Shown: in pieces, positions 9,900 through 22,438 of the stretch | How the letters are laid out: the number at the start of each line of letters is the position of its first letter | How positions within the stretch are numbered: the stretch's first letter is position 1 | NCBI RefSeq assembly: GCF_025399195.1 | Contig: NW_026252127.1 | Span: 62,001 to 126,000, forward strand | DNA from: Umbelopsis ramanniana AG | Taxonomy: Eukaryota; Mucoromycota; Umbelopsidomycetes; Umbelopsidales; Umbelopsidaceae | Direction: 5' to 3' | DNA length: 64,000 bases | Made by a program: the position numbers and the translations under genes | Notes under the pieces: generated by a model | Told to the model about the DNA's origin: nothing | The model's database searches: none | The model's input: the letters and a program-made list of their open reading frames with translations, nothing else

Positions 9900-11076
9900 T
9901 TAATTTAGAAACTGTCCCTCAAGGATAGCGCTACGCATGGGACTGTCCGGTCGCTTTTGCGAGGCAGAAACCGCATTGAGTACCTTGTTCAAAGGAGGAG
10001 GCTCGGAGTTCACTAGTGATGCCGGGGACTTCTTGCTTGAGATAAAGGTGTTTCCAGGTCCTGGTGGTGACAGCGCTCGTTCTGGTGAGGGTGGGGGGTT
10101 TAACGGCAAGTATAAATTGAGACTTTGCCGCGACAAGTCACCTACCAGTCAGATCATTTATGTTCATTCCCCCGAAGGATCCAGAAGCATGTTGGTTTTC
10201 TTCTTGTACCTGTTTTAATAAGGGAGTTCAGTACGACCGTAAAAAGGATAAAACAAAATTTCTTTGGTAGAGAGGAAAATGCTGAGTGGTGTGAGCGAGC
10301 CGTTGAAGATGTGTGAGAGCGACGGAAACTCAATCATGGAAAAAACGAAGCCAAACTTTTCAATCCAGGTGTGTATGCAGTAACGAGACCAATAGTAAAC
10401 CCTGTAGTGGACATATCGTGTGCGTTAGGGTGTTCGAGACTAATCAACTTGCAAATATAATTGAGACAAAGACGTGACCTATTGTCGGGGGGTCCTCAAG
10501 AAACTTCAGACAGGTTGTGGAAAAACTGAGAAAATCCAAGGGAGAAAGGTAAAGTAGAGAGAGTATACAGTAGAGGAGAAATCAAATCGAGAGATCAAAG
10601 CTAGGCTGATATGCTGAAATTATTTGCTGAAGGGAACGATACAGGTAAAAAACTTGAAACTTGAAACAACTTGAAGCTAAGCCAAATTACAGGACGCGCT
10701 AACAAAACGAGAGGGTCGATTTAAGGTAGCAGACAGGCGGACAGAAACTGACAGACGACCTAATGGAAATACTGAACAGTCGAACTAAAGACGAAGAGAC
10801 ACTACCAGAAGATACGCCATAATTTCCGAGTTATAACCAAAATCCGATGCGATTCAATCCAGTCCGATCCGATCCAAATGTCGTTGATAATAATAATAAT
10901 CTAATGTGGATGATAGAAAATGGAAACAGGTCGTGAATACTTACGGACAAACCCTTGATGCTGTTCCAGCTGGAGGACATGACAGGGAGCCTTGAGAAGG
11001 ATCCGATGGAAGAACTATGACGACGTGTATGATGAGAACCGCTAATATTGATAGGAGATGTGGGTTGAAATGACAT
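9900..11076 (-). CDS. Short Ser/Pro-rich protein of unknown function
   Basis: Three exons join in phase: 11076-10945 (ATG at 11076, ending in a GTAAGT donor), 10209-10146 and 10081-9900 (TAA at 9900), giving 125 residues. The protein is hydrophilic and disordered-looking. It has a Ser/His/Arg-rich start (TRRHSSSIGSFSRLP), a middle part ending GGMNINDLT, Pro/Ser phosphosite-like motifs (ALSPPGPG, SKKSPAS, RPDSPMRS) and the C-terminus AILEGQFLN. Intron 1 is about 735 nt, long for this window. Repeated S-P sites suggest a substrate of proline-directed kinases, but this is only inference. I recognise no family. An extra exon inside the long intron cannot be excluded. Confidence 0.6.
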
Positions 11077-12033
11077 TTATACTGAGAATAATAATGAGTG
11101 AATGGGAACGACTGGCAGGAACGGGGCAAAAGGATGGTGCATAAGATGGAAATTCAGAGCACTTATATACTGCCAGCGCCCATAGCTTCGTCAGTCACGA
11201 GAGCAAGTCACACGGGTCATAGGATCCTCAGTCATTGGCAGTGTGTCGAACGCCCTTCACCGAAAATGGACATGACACACTTGTTCCATAGTGTAAAGCA
11301 ACACCATTAGCAATCAAATCCAAGCGTCTAGACAGATGAAATTGGCTACAATGTAACGGACTATCATGTTCAGTATGTCCAAAGCTGACATCTTGAAACT
11401 CTATGTTATCTAGTGTCTGAAAATCATCCAAAGGCCTCCTTGGTCCCTAGGGCAACAACATTCACAGCGCCCACCACCCTTGTTTACATACATCTAGCGG
11501 GGTTGCTTCAAGAGCATTTGAAGGTTACGCTTGCCTGCTTGCATGATTTTTTCATAATTTTCATTTTACAATCCGTGGGTGGTTATTTTGACATCTCCGA
11601 GCTGTCAAAATGCCGTTATATTACAGCGGGTAGGTGTAAATGGCATGAACTTTGTCAGGTTGGGTCTGAATCATAACCACCTGCGTTTGAGTCAAGCCAT
11701 GTCAGGTGGTGTCTATGCGACATAAATATTTCCCGAAGGCAGTAGTGATATATAAGAACTCTTGTTGATGGCGTTGATCTCCAGCTCGCATGAACCTATG
11801 ATTAATGTAGCTGAATAAGGAGTGGTGACGCTCATTCATGGTGTTGAATGGAAGACTTTATCATAAAGAAGGATGTTTATGAGAGTACGCCGAGTGTAAA
11901 CAGCAACGTTGCTGCTGGGAAAGATGGTAGCAGAACATGTTTCCCAGCTGAATGAAAGGCGGAGTTTGTAACCAACCCAGAGGTTATTAAATTTTTACAG
12001 ACGGCTGGATTGGTCAATCGATCTATAACTGCC
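11077..12033. other. Intergenic between divergent genes
   Basis: 5' regions of the Ser/Pro-rich gene (minus) and of the DEAH helicase (plus). Open frames such as 11413-11676 have no supporting features. Nothing further was seen. Confidence 0.5.
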
Positions 12034-14539
12034 ATGCCAAGTATTGATCAAGAACGACGATTGCTGCCCACCTATGAGTATAAGCAAGATCTGATCGATG
12101 CTATTAGAGAGCATAGCTTTCTGGTTGTTATCGGAGAAACAGGTAAGCTGCTTTGATCAGATCCATTCAACGTAAACCAGCTATTCATAGTCAGTTCAAA
12201 GGTTCCGGTAAAACAACCCAAATTCCGCAGTACATTCTCGAGGAAATGCCAGAAATGAAGAAAATAGGTGTGACACAGCCAAGGTACGTAACATTGGCTT
12301 TGAATCGCGAAAGAGCCCTGATGCTAATCCGTCATGGCAACCAGGCGTATCGCGGCAATCACCGTCAGTAAGCGTGTCAGTGAGGAACACGGTACCCCGC
12401 TTGGAAAAGATATTGGATACATGATACGGTTTGATGATCATACATCGTCTTCAACTAGACTCAAATACATGACGGATGGTATCTTGCTTCGAGAGGCGGT
12501 TCAGGACCCTACACTCAGTCAGTACTCTGTGGTGATAGTCGACGAAGCGCACGAAAGAACCCTAGAGACCGACGTCCTCTTTGGCTTGTTGAAGAAAACG
12601 CATCGTCTGCGCCCAGAACTTAAAATCCTCGTCATGTCTGCAACACTGGATGTTGAAAAATTCTCAGACTTTTTTGACGAGTGTCCTATCTTTGAAATTC
12701 CAGGCAGAACATTTCCTGTACAAATCATTCACCACCAGAGCATGAAGATCAACGCCTTGAAATCCAATTTCGTTTCCACCGCGGTTGAAACGGCATTTTA
12801 TATTCACACCAAAGAAAAGGCTGGCGACGTGCTTGTGTTCCTGACTGGCCAGGCTGATATCGACCGAGCATGTCAAGAGTTCAAAGACAAGTGCAGTGAA
12901 TTAGATTATACTCGTGACGTTAAATACTATGACGTGGATGACGAAGAGCAAGTCAAAGATGTCTCCGTATACCCCTTATATGCAAGTTTAGAAACAATGG
13001 AACAGAGAGCTGTCTTTGAGCTTTCACGCCGTGGAAGCAGGAAAGTGGTGTTTTCAACCAACGTTGCTCAGGTAAGAGTTTGACGGACTTGTGTCGTGCA
13101 ATGCAGGCTGACCACTCATCTATGACTATATTTCTCTATAGACCTCTGTCACTATACCAGGCATCAAGTATGTGGTAGATTCAGGATTCGTCAAGGAAAA
13201 GTCGTATGACCCAAATACAGGCATGGATGCATTGTTGGTTACCAGTATCAGCAAGGCAGCAGCTACTCAGCGCGCTGGTCGCGCTGGTCGAACTGCACCA
13301 GGCAAGGCATACCGGCTGTACAGCAGTGAGAGTTTCGAGCATTTACCGGACGATACCATTCCGGAAATTCAGCGTAGTAGTTTGCTCAGCACGGTGTTGG
13401 CTTTGAAACGGATGAATATTGTGGATGTATTGAATTTCGAATTCATTGACAAACCGGACGAAACGTTAGTGATGAAGGCACTGAGTCAGTTGTTCTTACT
13501 TGGCGCGATCGATCACCATGGTGTCATTACGGAATTGGGCAAGCAGATGAGCCAATTTCCACTGTCCCCTTATCTTTCAAGAGTCATTATCAGTTCAGCC
13601 ACGGAATACGAATGCAGCGAGGAAGTCTTGACCATTGCTAGTGTGCTGGCTGGAGACAACGACTTGTTTCGAGCCCCGTCCCCTCGACAAGGGGAAGACT
13701 TGATTGCCGAAGCTGAGAAATGCAAATTGAAGTTAGCGCATCACTCTGGCGATCATATGACGATACTGAACGTCTGGAACGAATGGAGACGTAATGATGA
13801 ATCTCGTAGGTGGTGCCGTGACAACTGGGTCAATCAAAAGGCACTAGCCAACGCAAAAAGTGTGCGCAGCCAGCTCATCGACATCGCGAACCAGCTCAAA
13901 CTTCCCCTGGTGCGAACTCGCCGTATTGAAGTCGAACGTACCAGTGGCAAGAAGGAGGGTCGATCGAAAGAAGTTGTACGTGAGGTTGATGCGGTGCCTG
14001 TCCTCAAATCATTTTTGACCGGATATTATACCAATATCGCTAACAAGGCTTCTGGACGATCTGTTTTCTCTCACTACGCACCTGATCAGCATTTGGCTGA
14101 GAAATCCTCGCACACATCGTCCGCTCTGGTGGCCCTTTATCTCCATCCGTTGTGTGCGCTTTCCGATATGTTTGATCGCAACAAGACTCGATACTCTCAG
14201 ATTGAATGGGTCATGTACATGCACGTTACCTACACTAATAGAGCGGTCATGAAAGGTGTCAGCAAAATCCTGTGGGACTGGGTACGTTCTGGCAAAGGGC
14301 ATGAGCGAATTCGTCAACTCGCTACAGCGCACCTCAACGGCGTAGACAAGAAGAAGCTTAATAAGAAGCGTAAACAACTTCTGGATGACAGTAGTGCACA
14401 GGCTTCGTCGGTTGAAAGTAGCGACACGGACGCTGGCACAGGCACCGATGCAGAACTAGAAGAAGATAGAAGGCGATTACGAAAACTTGAAATAGATGAT
14501 ATTCGAAAGCGTGCTCTTGCTCGACGTGGTGCACAATAA
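12034..14539 (+). CDS. DHX40: DEAH-box RNA helicase, DHX40-type
   Basis: Four exons (12034-12142, 12202-12283, 12345-13071, 13142-14539) close in phase to 771 residues. Helicase motifs are in order: I GETGSGKT (split by intron 1), Ia TQPRR, II DEAH in VIVDEAHERT, III SAT, IV VFLTGQ, V STNVAQTSVTI, VI QRAGRAGR. A winged-helix/ratchet region and an OB-fold-like segment (LYLHPLCAL to MYMHVTYTNRAV) follow, then a Lys-rich and acidic tail. The protein lacks the long N-terminal extension of Prp2, Prp16 and Prp22. Its IHTKEKAGDVLVFLTGQADI block and tail KKKLNKKRKQ resemble DHX40 of animals and its fungal relatives. Motif V has Gln where most DEAH proteins have Glu. It probably acts on RNA-protein complexes in the nucleus, but substrates are unknown. 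The DHX40 assignment is less certain than the DEAH class. Confidence 0.9.
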
Positions 14540-14918
14540 CATACATAACTCATCCTTACATAGACTATTTTTTTCAGTATATTATTGTAATTTGATTACA
14601 GTTGACATGGTTTGTGTTTTAAAAAACCCGTTTCACTGTGAATAGACTAAGTGATAAACTATATGATTGCAAAACTGAAAAATCATGTATGATACAAGGA
14701 TTTTCAAATGACAAAACGGGGTCATCATAGTACTATATAGGTCGCTTCCATAGCGAAGGAGGGAATTGCATCACCTGTGAAAGTAAGGGTACCCAAGTGG
14801 ACATCGGTAAAAGAAACATATGGCCAAAAATCGATGTCTACCGTTGAACAAAAATATCAGAATAAAACCTGAAAGGTTGATATTAGTATGCTGCATTCAA
14901 TCTTTTTTCCCTCCACCA
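14540..14918. other. 3' flanks of convergent genes
   Basis: AT-rich sequence between the stop codons of the helicase (plus) and RalGAP-beta (minus). It holds only presumed polyadenylation signals. Confidence 0.5.
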
Positions 14919-17900
14919 TCATACGTACTCAGATAAGGATGATTTGGAGCTATGCCTGTGGGCCATCTCTTCAATAAAGTGCTTTCGAATCACATAGGGT
15001 CGAGTGAAAGAGTCGGTGACGACCCTACAGGCTTGGTGTGCTGAGATAGCGGTATTTCGTACCATGGCGCCTAAAGCATGTCTGCTAACGATCATGCCAT
15101 CGACGAGAGGGCCAAAAATCTGCAACCAAGGTCATATTAGCCTACGCTAGCCAATATCGTTCACTGACCATTACTTACCAAGGCATTCTCCTTTAGACGT
15201 TGACTGGCCACAATGGAAGCCGGATTATTACCGACGCTTGGTATCGATATTCGTATCCAGTACAGACCATCGACAGCGCCGACCAATGGGTTGATGAAGA
15301 TATACACCATGCTTTTTGAATTGACACTGTTCATTGTCTTGATACGATGAGCAAGCGATTCCCAGTTCGTCATGTCCTCAATCCAAATAATGCAGACGTG
15401 ATCATCTTGAGTGACTTGCTGGTGTAATTTGGGTAACCGAGAGACAGCGCCCCATGACAAGTCGCCTTCCTTGGGTTCGTGCAAAAAGTAAGGATTATGG
15501 AACACCACTTCCACCATTCTGTCAGCATAGTATGGGATAACATCGCAGATAGCAGAATCAACTTTGCCTTGGTATCCATGGTGTTCTGATAATTTGACCT
15601 ACGGCGGAAAGTAAGTATATAGCGAACATACTTACTTATACGGCTTTCAACCCTGCCAACAGAAGCAATGAAAAAAATTTCACTAACCGGCCAGCCTAAA
15701 CTGTACAAGAATTGAAGATAACTCTGACTCAACTCTGGCGGCTGCTCCACTAATTCTTTTTCAGTAGCGTTACCCGATTGCGCAAAGTAGGTTGATATGG
15801 AGATGCAATCTCGTCTAGAAAACGTTGTAAGAAAACGGTTGCTCACGCCATTAAGAAAGATGCCGTACTCACTCATTAAGCATATCTAGCATTTCCAATT
15901 CTGAAATAAGAGAATCCGTAATACTCAATGGAATGACATTATTCCTGTTCTTAGTATGCAGGAACCCGAGCTGTGACATGAAGAGTCTCTCGCTGGGGGT
16001 TTGATCTATAGGAGAATGGCTCGATTCAGGCGCGGCTTTGGGAATTTGGAGTGGGTCATGATGATCGATCTCTTGTTCTGCATGTTGCTGAAGTGTGGTG
16101 ATCTCAGTCATGCGTTCCAATTCAGCCTTCTTCTCCGGTTTACCGATTAATAGTTGCTCAAGTGAAGGCAGTGCCATCCAATTGACAGCGTCAGCAACGG
16201 GTATACTGGCATTCGATTTGACCAAATGACCATTATTTAACGTTGGAGAAGAGCCAGCTCGTACCAACAGATTGGGATTGTACTTTGGTGAGGAAGATGT
16301 GCTTGATGAAGATCGCGGAGTGGCTGGGCTGACTTTGCTAGACAAATCTTCGTATCGGAGGCAACTGGTCCATGAGTATCGCCCAGTGGTATCTCGACAA
16401 ATCAATACAATAGCCGGTGATTTCGGAGATTCACCATGGGTTTCTACAAGATCGCTGATATCCATTAATCCAGCAATGACCCGACCATCCAGCAAAAAGA
16501 GCTGAATGCGTTTCGCAACAGCGCCTTCCTCATCGGATATCGCATTGGACGACTTGGATTTCTTCCATGCCTTGATCATTGATAGATCGTCCAGTAAAGT
16601 CGATGTTCGAGTGGGACCAACCTGATCCTTCCAAGGAGGAAAGTTCCCGAGCTGGTTGACAAATTGCGACATACAGTACTCAGCTGCCATCTTGACAGCA
16701 ATTTCTTCCTTTCTATGCATAGCCATTCCATTTTTGTTAGTAGCTGATGTTGCTTTGTCGGTATCATTGCTTTGATTGCCGCTACCGCCTTTACTGGCTC
16801 GATTAGGCAGCTGGAAAAGCTGCTTGGTAGGGGGAAATCCAGTATCGCGCCTCTTCTTCTTCTCTTGAGATCCTTCTAACTGGCTATTAGTTTCAATTTC
16901 TCGTTCGAATATGGTTATTCCTCTACTCAAGGTTGCAATCACAGCATGCTGACAATCACGATCATCGACTATCCATTGCCCGACCATGACCCAACGCATC
17001 ATGCAGTCGTACGCTTGTACAACCAGAGGGTATTTTTGAGCCTACAAAAAAAGAGACAAGAATGTTTGAGTGGATCCTGCCAACATCTGGGCCCTGAATA
17101 TAATGTCAGAGAGCTTACCAAGTTTCCTGTACTATTTAGAGTGTCTGCATAACGACACAGTGCCAGTACCAATTCCCGAGCGACATTCTATTGAACGGCA
17201 TCATCCATTCAATATTCTGATTGTTTGAAAAACCACCTGACTTTGTCAAATACTTACTTTACTATCGCGTTTGACGTACTCATACAAGCCAACAAAATCC
17301 ATTAAAACGTCAAATGCCACCAGCGTCACATCGGAGCTCAATTGCATAGTTAGAATCTGAGAAGCAGAATTAGCTCACTGCAACAATCTTGTACGTTTGC
17401 CACTTTATATCTTACCTTATCTTGTATAAGTTTGACAACCGTCCCAACAAGACCAGGGCAGAATGGAACATCTTCAACGACATAGACATTAATGAGATGC
17501 AATAGATATCTCATATTATATGACGAAGTTTCAGTCCGAAGCGACATTAATAATAGCTCTAATATGTAGTACTTGAGCTGAGATGCCGATGGTAAGATAT
17601 TTGTACATGGTAATGAAGGCAACAATGGCTACGGTATCCCACCAACTAGCCAAGGAAAAATTGGGAGTGTACTCACCGATGTGAACGCAGGCTGCTGGCT
17701 TGATTGCTGGGCATACAAGACCTTCATCTTTATAATCTGTTAGTCACAACCAAATCACCCACTACCAAAAATGTATAAGCTTCCTCACCAATTGGGACAC
17801 TAGTTGTTCCTGCTCTCCGATCATGGACACATTATCTGAAGCGACATTCAAGCCTCTATCCCAATCGGGCTTGAGACTGACATTTTCAAAGTGATTCGGC

Positions 17901-19642
17901 AGGCACATAATAGTACTTGTTACTTTGATGGCAGCCAGTCGAAGTTCGTCTACAGATATGACATTACGGTACTCCGGTTGCATTTTGGGTAAAATGGATT
18001 TGATGCCAACCACAAAGTCTGGAACCATGAGTCGCACGCCTTCTAAGTCGGTGGCGAAAAGTTCTGTCGAGTTCATCAGAATGGTTGGAAGACATGTGTC
18101 TGAACGAAGGCCAATGGCCAGAGCAGCATAGAAGCGTTCAATGTATAATCGTAGAAAAGGAACTCTGCGTTGGGGCTTGCTGAAAATACGACAAAGAATT
18201 CCGTAGGCTTCTGCACGACCTTGCTGGTATTCAGCACTTACTTGGGGTGCCGAAAAGCATGCATCAAACAACCAGCCTCCAAATATGTGAAGCAAAGTGT
18301 TGCCATCTGGCGGTGACGGCGTTTCAGAATCAGGTAAGGGTACTTGTCCAACCGAATGGAAAGCCTCCACGATCCGACCAACACCCATGACTGCCAAAGC
18401 AAAGTTGCCAGGTGATAATTGCCAGGGATTGGGAATTAAAAATAGTATTCTGTGCCACGCATAGTAGACGAAATCTTGAGGCAGATCCAGTTTAACGTTA
18501 AATCCATTCACTGCAATGTTCACTACAGACGTTCCTGCTGTGGGTCCATACAAAAATCGGAGAGTACGGTGGGTAAGCGATAGTGCCACTGAACTCCATT
18601 GCTGAATGACCTTGGGCCTGTGCGTCCATCGAACAAAGCATCTCTACAATGATGAACAAGGGTCAGAATTCTAACCAAACAAGTGAACTTGATCACGCTC
18701 CACGAACCTTTATGATATCCCACATCTCTACATCCCTCGTCTTCGACCGTAACCAAAGCTCAAACAAGACCTAATTATGAAATTAAAAGAAAATGTATGA
18801 GAATTTCACACCGTATTCTATAATGGCCCAACAGTACTCACTCTGAGTAAATGATCACATAGTTCATCACCCATGACAGGGCCATTGCGTGTTCCATCGC
18901 TCACTCTTTCCGACAACAGAGAATCGGTGATGCCTAAAACAACCTTCAATAGCACCGACCAAGTTTCTTCAGAAAGATCGAGCGTTCGACCAGCCATGGT
19001 GAAGACGGTCAGGACTTTTTTGCATAGTTCTATATGGCGTTGCGTTAGCTGAGCAGCGGTTTCGCGCGTGATGGGAGGTGGACTAGGCGCAGCCATGGGT
19101 ATGGTGATGAGGTTTGCCGCTCCTGGCGCAGGCACAACCGTTGTTGTGGTATACGTGGCGGTTTTGCTGGCACCAGAGTGTGGTCGTGGAACTCTAGGAC
19201 GAAACAATAAAGAGTATTGATGAAAGATGATTTGAAAGAATTCCTGCTCCAAGCCTTCGCGAGACACGGCAGCAGGCCGTTGATTCGCTTCGAACAACCA
19301 CTGTGCATAAATGTTGATGTCTTCGGATGTGATCGTCATATCTTCCAAAGGCAAATTGAAACCTTGTCCAATGACCTCCATAAACCATTTCACATGGGCT
19401 GGCGATGAAAAGATGGAAGGATGAGGAGCTGCTTTTCCAGCTGCTGGGTGTAAGTATGAAGTGATCTCGGATATCAATGTCCTTCGCGTTGATACGGGCA
19501 AAACATTTAATATATTAGTTTCTGGGAATGGGTGAGGTGGGTTAGTGAATGGCTACGATTCAATGTAGCGCATTATGGTGCTTAAGTACGTACGAGCGTC
19601 ATGCTGCAAAAGATGCAACTGAGCTATCCAGTCCAAGAACAT
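14919..19642 (-). CDS. RALGAPB: Ral GTPase-activating protein beta subunit
   Basis: A long gene with roughly a dozen introns. The first exon (19642-19594, MFLDWIAQLHLLQHDA) joins in phase to an exon starting at 19522, and the stop TGA is at 14919. Landmarks along the protein match animal RalGAP-beta in order: VKWFMEVIGQGFNLPL near the N-terminus, the HIFGGWLFDACF and YQQGRAEAYGILCRIF block, a Ser-rich linker with PATPRSSSSTSSSP, the RLFMSQLGFLH motif, and at the C-terminus a Rap/Ran-GAP-like domain with VYIFINPLVGAVDGLYWIRI and GPLVDGMIVSRHALG. In animals the beta subunit scaffolds the catalytic alpha subunit (asparagine thumb) acting on Ral; together they restrain mTORC1 and exocytosis. The fungal target could be another Ras-family GTPase. 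No alpha subunit is in this window. Not every exon boundary in the middle was fixed. Confidence 0.9.
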
Positions 19643-21153
19643 TGCAGGTTAAAAGCGGACGCCGCCGCACGTTAACGGATGTCTGTGAGTGCGATTTGAA
19701 CTATTTTTTTTCTGCTTATGGTACAGTGGTTGAAACAGACTTGTTCCAAACAAACGAGTGGTGGTGTACAAGGCGGTATTGGCGATTGTCACTGACGCTA
19801 AAATGATCTCTGGTGGTGAATGACAAGGTGAATTTTGGGACAACCGTCTGAGCAAGAACTTACTCAGAAAGCTCGATTCTGGCTGCTATTGGCTGAAATC
19901 ACATGCCCTGCTAAAATTGAAATATCAGGCAAGAACTTGGTAAATGGACAACTAATTTTGTCTCCCTTGTAAGCATCAATGAAAATCGACCATACGAACT
20001 GAGTGCATGGCTGGTCCAGCGAAGGTAAATCGTTCATGTCAGCTGTGGCTATTTTCTATAGCCACGCTACGTCGCTGGCTGGTGCTGAAAAGGAAGATCG
20101 ACTCCGCATTCTGGCAGTGATCTATCTCCACGTTGGATTTGCCATACCCCGCCTGCTTTGAGTAGATTAACTAGTTAAAAATACTAGAGGTCAAGATGTT
20201 ATGGTTTTTAATGCCACTCGTATATTAAACGTTTGTTGACTGATCACATCTCTATTGGAAAAGCACTAACATAATGGCGTGCTAATCAGCGATAATTAGG
20301 CAGTTTTTAGGCTGAGACGCTTTATGCATCTAGACGAGTCGGTGTGGGTGCAATCATGCCTGGCCTCATGCTTTTACACTTATCTTAAAGTAGCGGCAAT
20401 ATCTGAAAAGTATCTGTATTTCATGGTTACATCCAGTCACTGATAAGACATTTCCCCTTACCGTCAAACAATTCTATAGAGGTATAACTGCTATCGATGT
20501 ATTTATGTTCATCGCAGTGGCATCGTAAGGCTGCTTGTGACTAAATGGATGACGGAAGATTTGCAACGGATGGTCGATAAGGCAGTGCTGCCAAAATTAC
20601 CGCATTACAAAGGTCGCACAAAGCGATCAGTTGCACGTTTTATCATACCAGCGAAAGCCATCGATACAAAATGGACAAAACAGTCTATTGGCAATCTAAA
20701 GATATCAAAAGATAACTTATCAGTCACTCACTCTATCGTCTGACTCGTTACAGTACCACCTGTGACAATCCAACATAGTTATTAGTTCACGCATCAAATG
20801 GTACATTCATCCCTATCACTATCTCCGTAAGCTGAACCAGCATCGACCTTAATATCAGCTCCTGGTTGATCCCGAAGGACCGTGCTTGGATAACACGTTG
20901 CAAGTAGCCGAACCTATCAATGGTTCATAGTAGCGGTCCTATTTTGAGTTTCAAAAAAAGCAGCGAATAAGGGTAGTGTATTAGATATTTATTATCAATT
21001 TGTTTTTTGTTTTTGTTTTATGTACATTAATTTCGCATTAGCATTAAAAATCTAGTGTGGTGGTTTGCAAGCTGGCTTGAGACAAGTTGGCTTGCGATGA
21101 ATAATTGAGATGGATTGATTATGAAGGATGGGGTTTCAAGCCGTAGGGAGATT
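19643..21153. other. Intergenic, with minor open frames
   Basis: About 1.5 kb. One frame is open from 20549 to 20743 (64 codons, Lys-rich, starting MTEDLQRMVDKAVLPK) and another on the minus strand from about 20036 (57 codons, ending in TGA just before GTAAG). Neither has recognisable domains, and both could be chance. The sequence otherwise appears as promoter and spacer DNA. Confidence 0.4.
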
Positions 21154-21321
21154 TTAGTTGGACTTGCTGGTGTAGAAAAGGACATCCTTGCGACATTGCT
21201 GAACAGTAGTGTAAGCAAAGACACCGACGGCGGAGGCAACGACGACACGCTTTCCAACTTGAGTGGCAGAAACGTTAGCAGCGAGCTGTTGAGCAGGACG
21301 GGAGAACAAGACCTTGAACAT
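21154..21321 (-). CDS. 55-residue single-helix protein, probably mitochondrial
   Basis: ATG 21321 to TAA 21154 with no intron. It begins MFKVLFSRPAQQL, continues AANVSATQVGKRVVVASA, then a hydrophobic stretch around GVFAYTTVQQC, and ends KDVLFYTSKSN. The N-terminus is basic, Ser/Ala-rich and free of acidic residues, as in mitochondrial presequences, and is followed by one short helix. Codons are almost all C-ending (GTC, GCC, AAG, CTC), as in highly expressed genes and unlike random DNA here. Small single-helix subunits of respiratory complexes, ATP synthase or TOM/TIM machinery have this form, but I do not recognise this one. It is too short for ordinary ORF cut-offs. Confidence 0.65.
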   Translation of the reverse strand: MFKVLFSRPAQQLAANVSATQVGKRVVVASAVGVFAYTTVQQCRKDVLFYTSKSN

Positions 21322-22438
21322 GTTGTGAAGAAAAAGAGATGAGTTGTGTGGCAGACACGTTCTGCGAGGGAGGGTCTGGTATTTATTCAGAGCAAAATAT
21401 TTTTTTTTTTTGTTCGATCAGACCCAGCGGGAAAATAAAGAACGGCCAATAAATGTGAAGAGTGGGACTGAAAATTGTGGATTGCTCATACTTTCAACCA
21501 CAGCCGCCAATCGATTTGCCTCCCTGGATTACCGACTTGACACGTCCGACGCTTCCAGATCCAACAATGGGCTCTGGGAGCTTCAAACAAAATTCAAAAA
21601 CGCACTAAACACTCCTCGTGAGAATTGCCTCCATAATTATCCATCAAGGATAACTTGAGTCTTGGCAATGGAATTGCTGAAAAGCTTTTCGTTATGCCAC
21701 CAGATATACATTGACTTAGCAATCGTTATCGATATCTGCCATATTTTAAAGGTGCGCGCGAACACTATTTGTAATTCTTTTCCCTTTTACAACTATGCTG
21801 CGAATCACCCGCTCTGCACAATGCTGTATCGGCTGGCAAAAAACTATTTTTATACCAACAATGCTTCTGATTCACTACAATGCTAGCTTTTGTCCAAATG
21901 AGTCACTTCCAATTTGCAAGTCAGAATATCTTTTAACTCCTGAAGTACTAGAAGGCCGATCATCGGAGTATATACTCGTTCTACAGCTAAACACCGACTG
22001 GGGGAAAATAGTCGCTTTTCATGTTTAGCAAAAAAGCTTAGATATCGCTCCTCGGCAGTTGCTGACCGGAATATTTGTCCCCAAATGGTAATTAGAAGCT
22101 GCACCCAACTTAGCAGCTAACCCATAACAACAACCAAAATGCCAACTTACAGTGTTTCGTCCTTGGATAGATCTTTTTTGACACCGCTTGAGCCGGTTAA
22201 ACTCTTGCTTTGAAATTATTTGCCCGCCCACCAAGAGCTTTGGGGTAAGAAATTTTTGTGCCATCTAACGCTTAGTGCTGCCAAAGGACAACTTGTACCA
22301 TATCACTTCTCTTCCCAATCTCTCTCCACCCAGCTCAACTCTTATTTGATGTATCAAAGGTTATTATTGGCTTTGGAGAAAAGTATAATAGTATTTAGTT
22401 ATTAACGTGGAAAGATTTAAGGCCTCAAATACAGCCAT
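21322..22438. other. Intergenic
   Basis: Upstream region of the mini-protein gene and 3' flank of the flavodoxin gene. Several open frames of 60-100 codons exist on both strands without supporting features. No gene is called. Confidence 0.45.
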
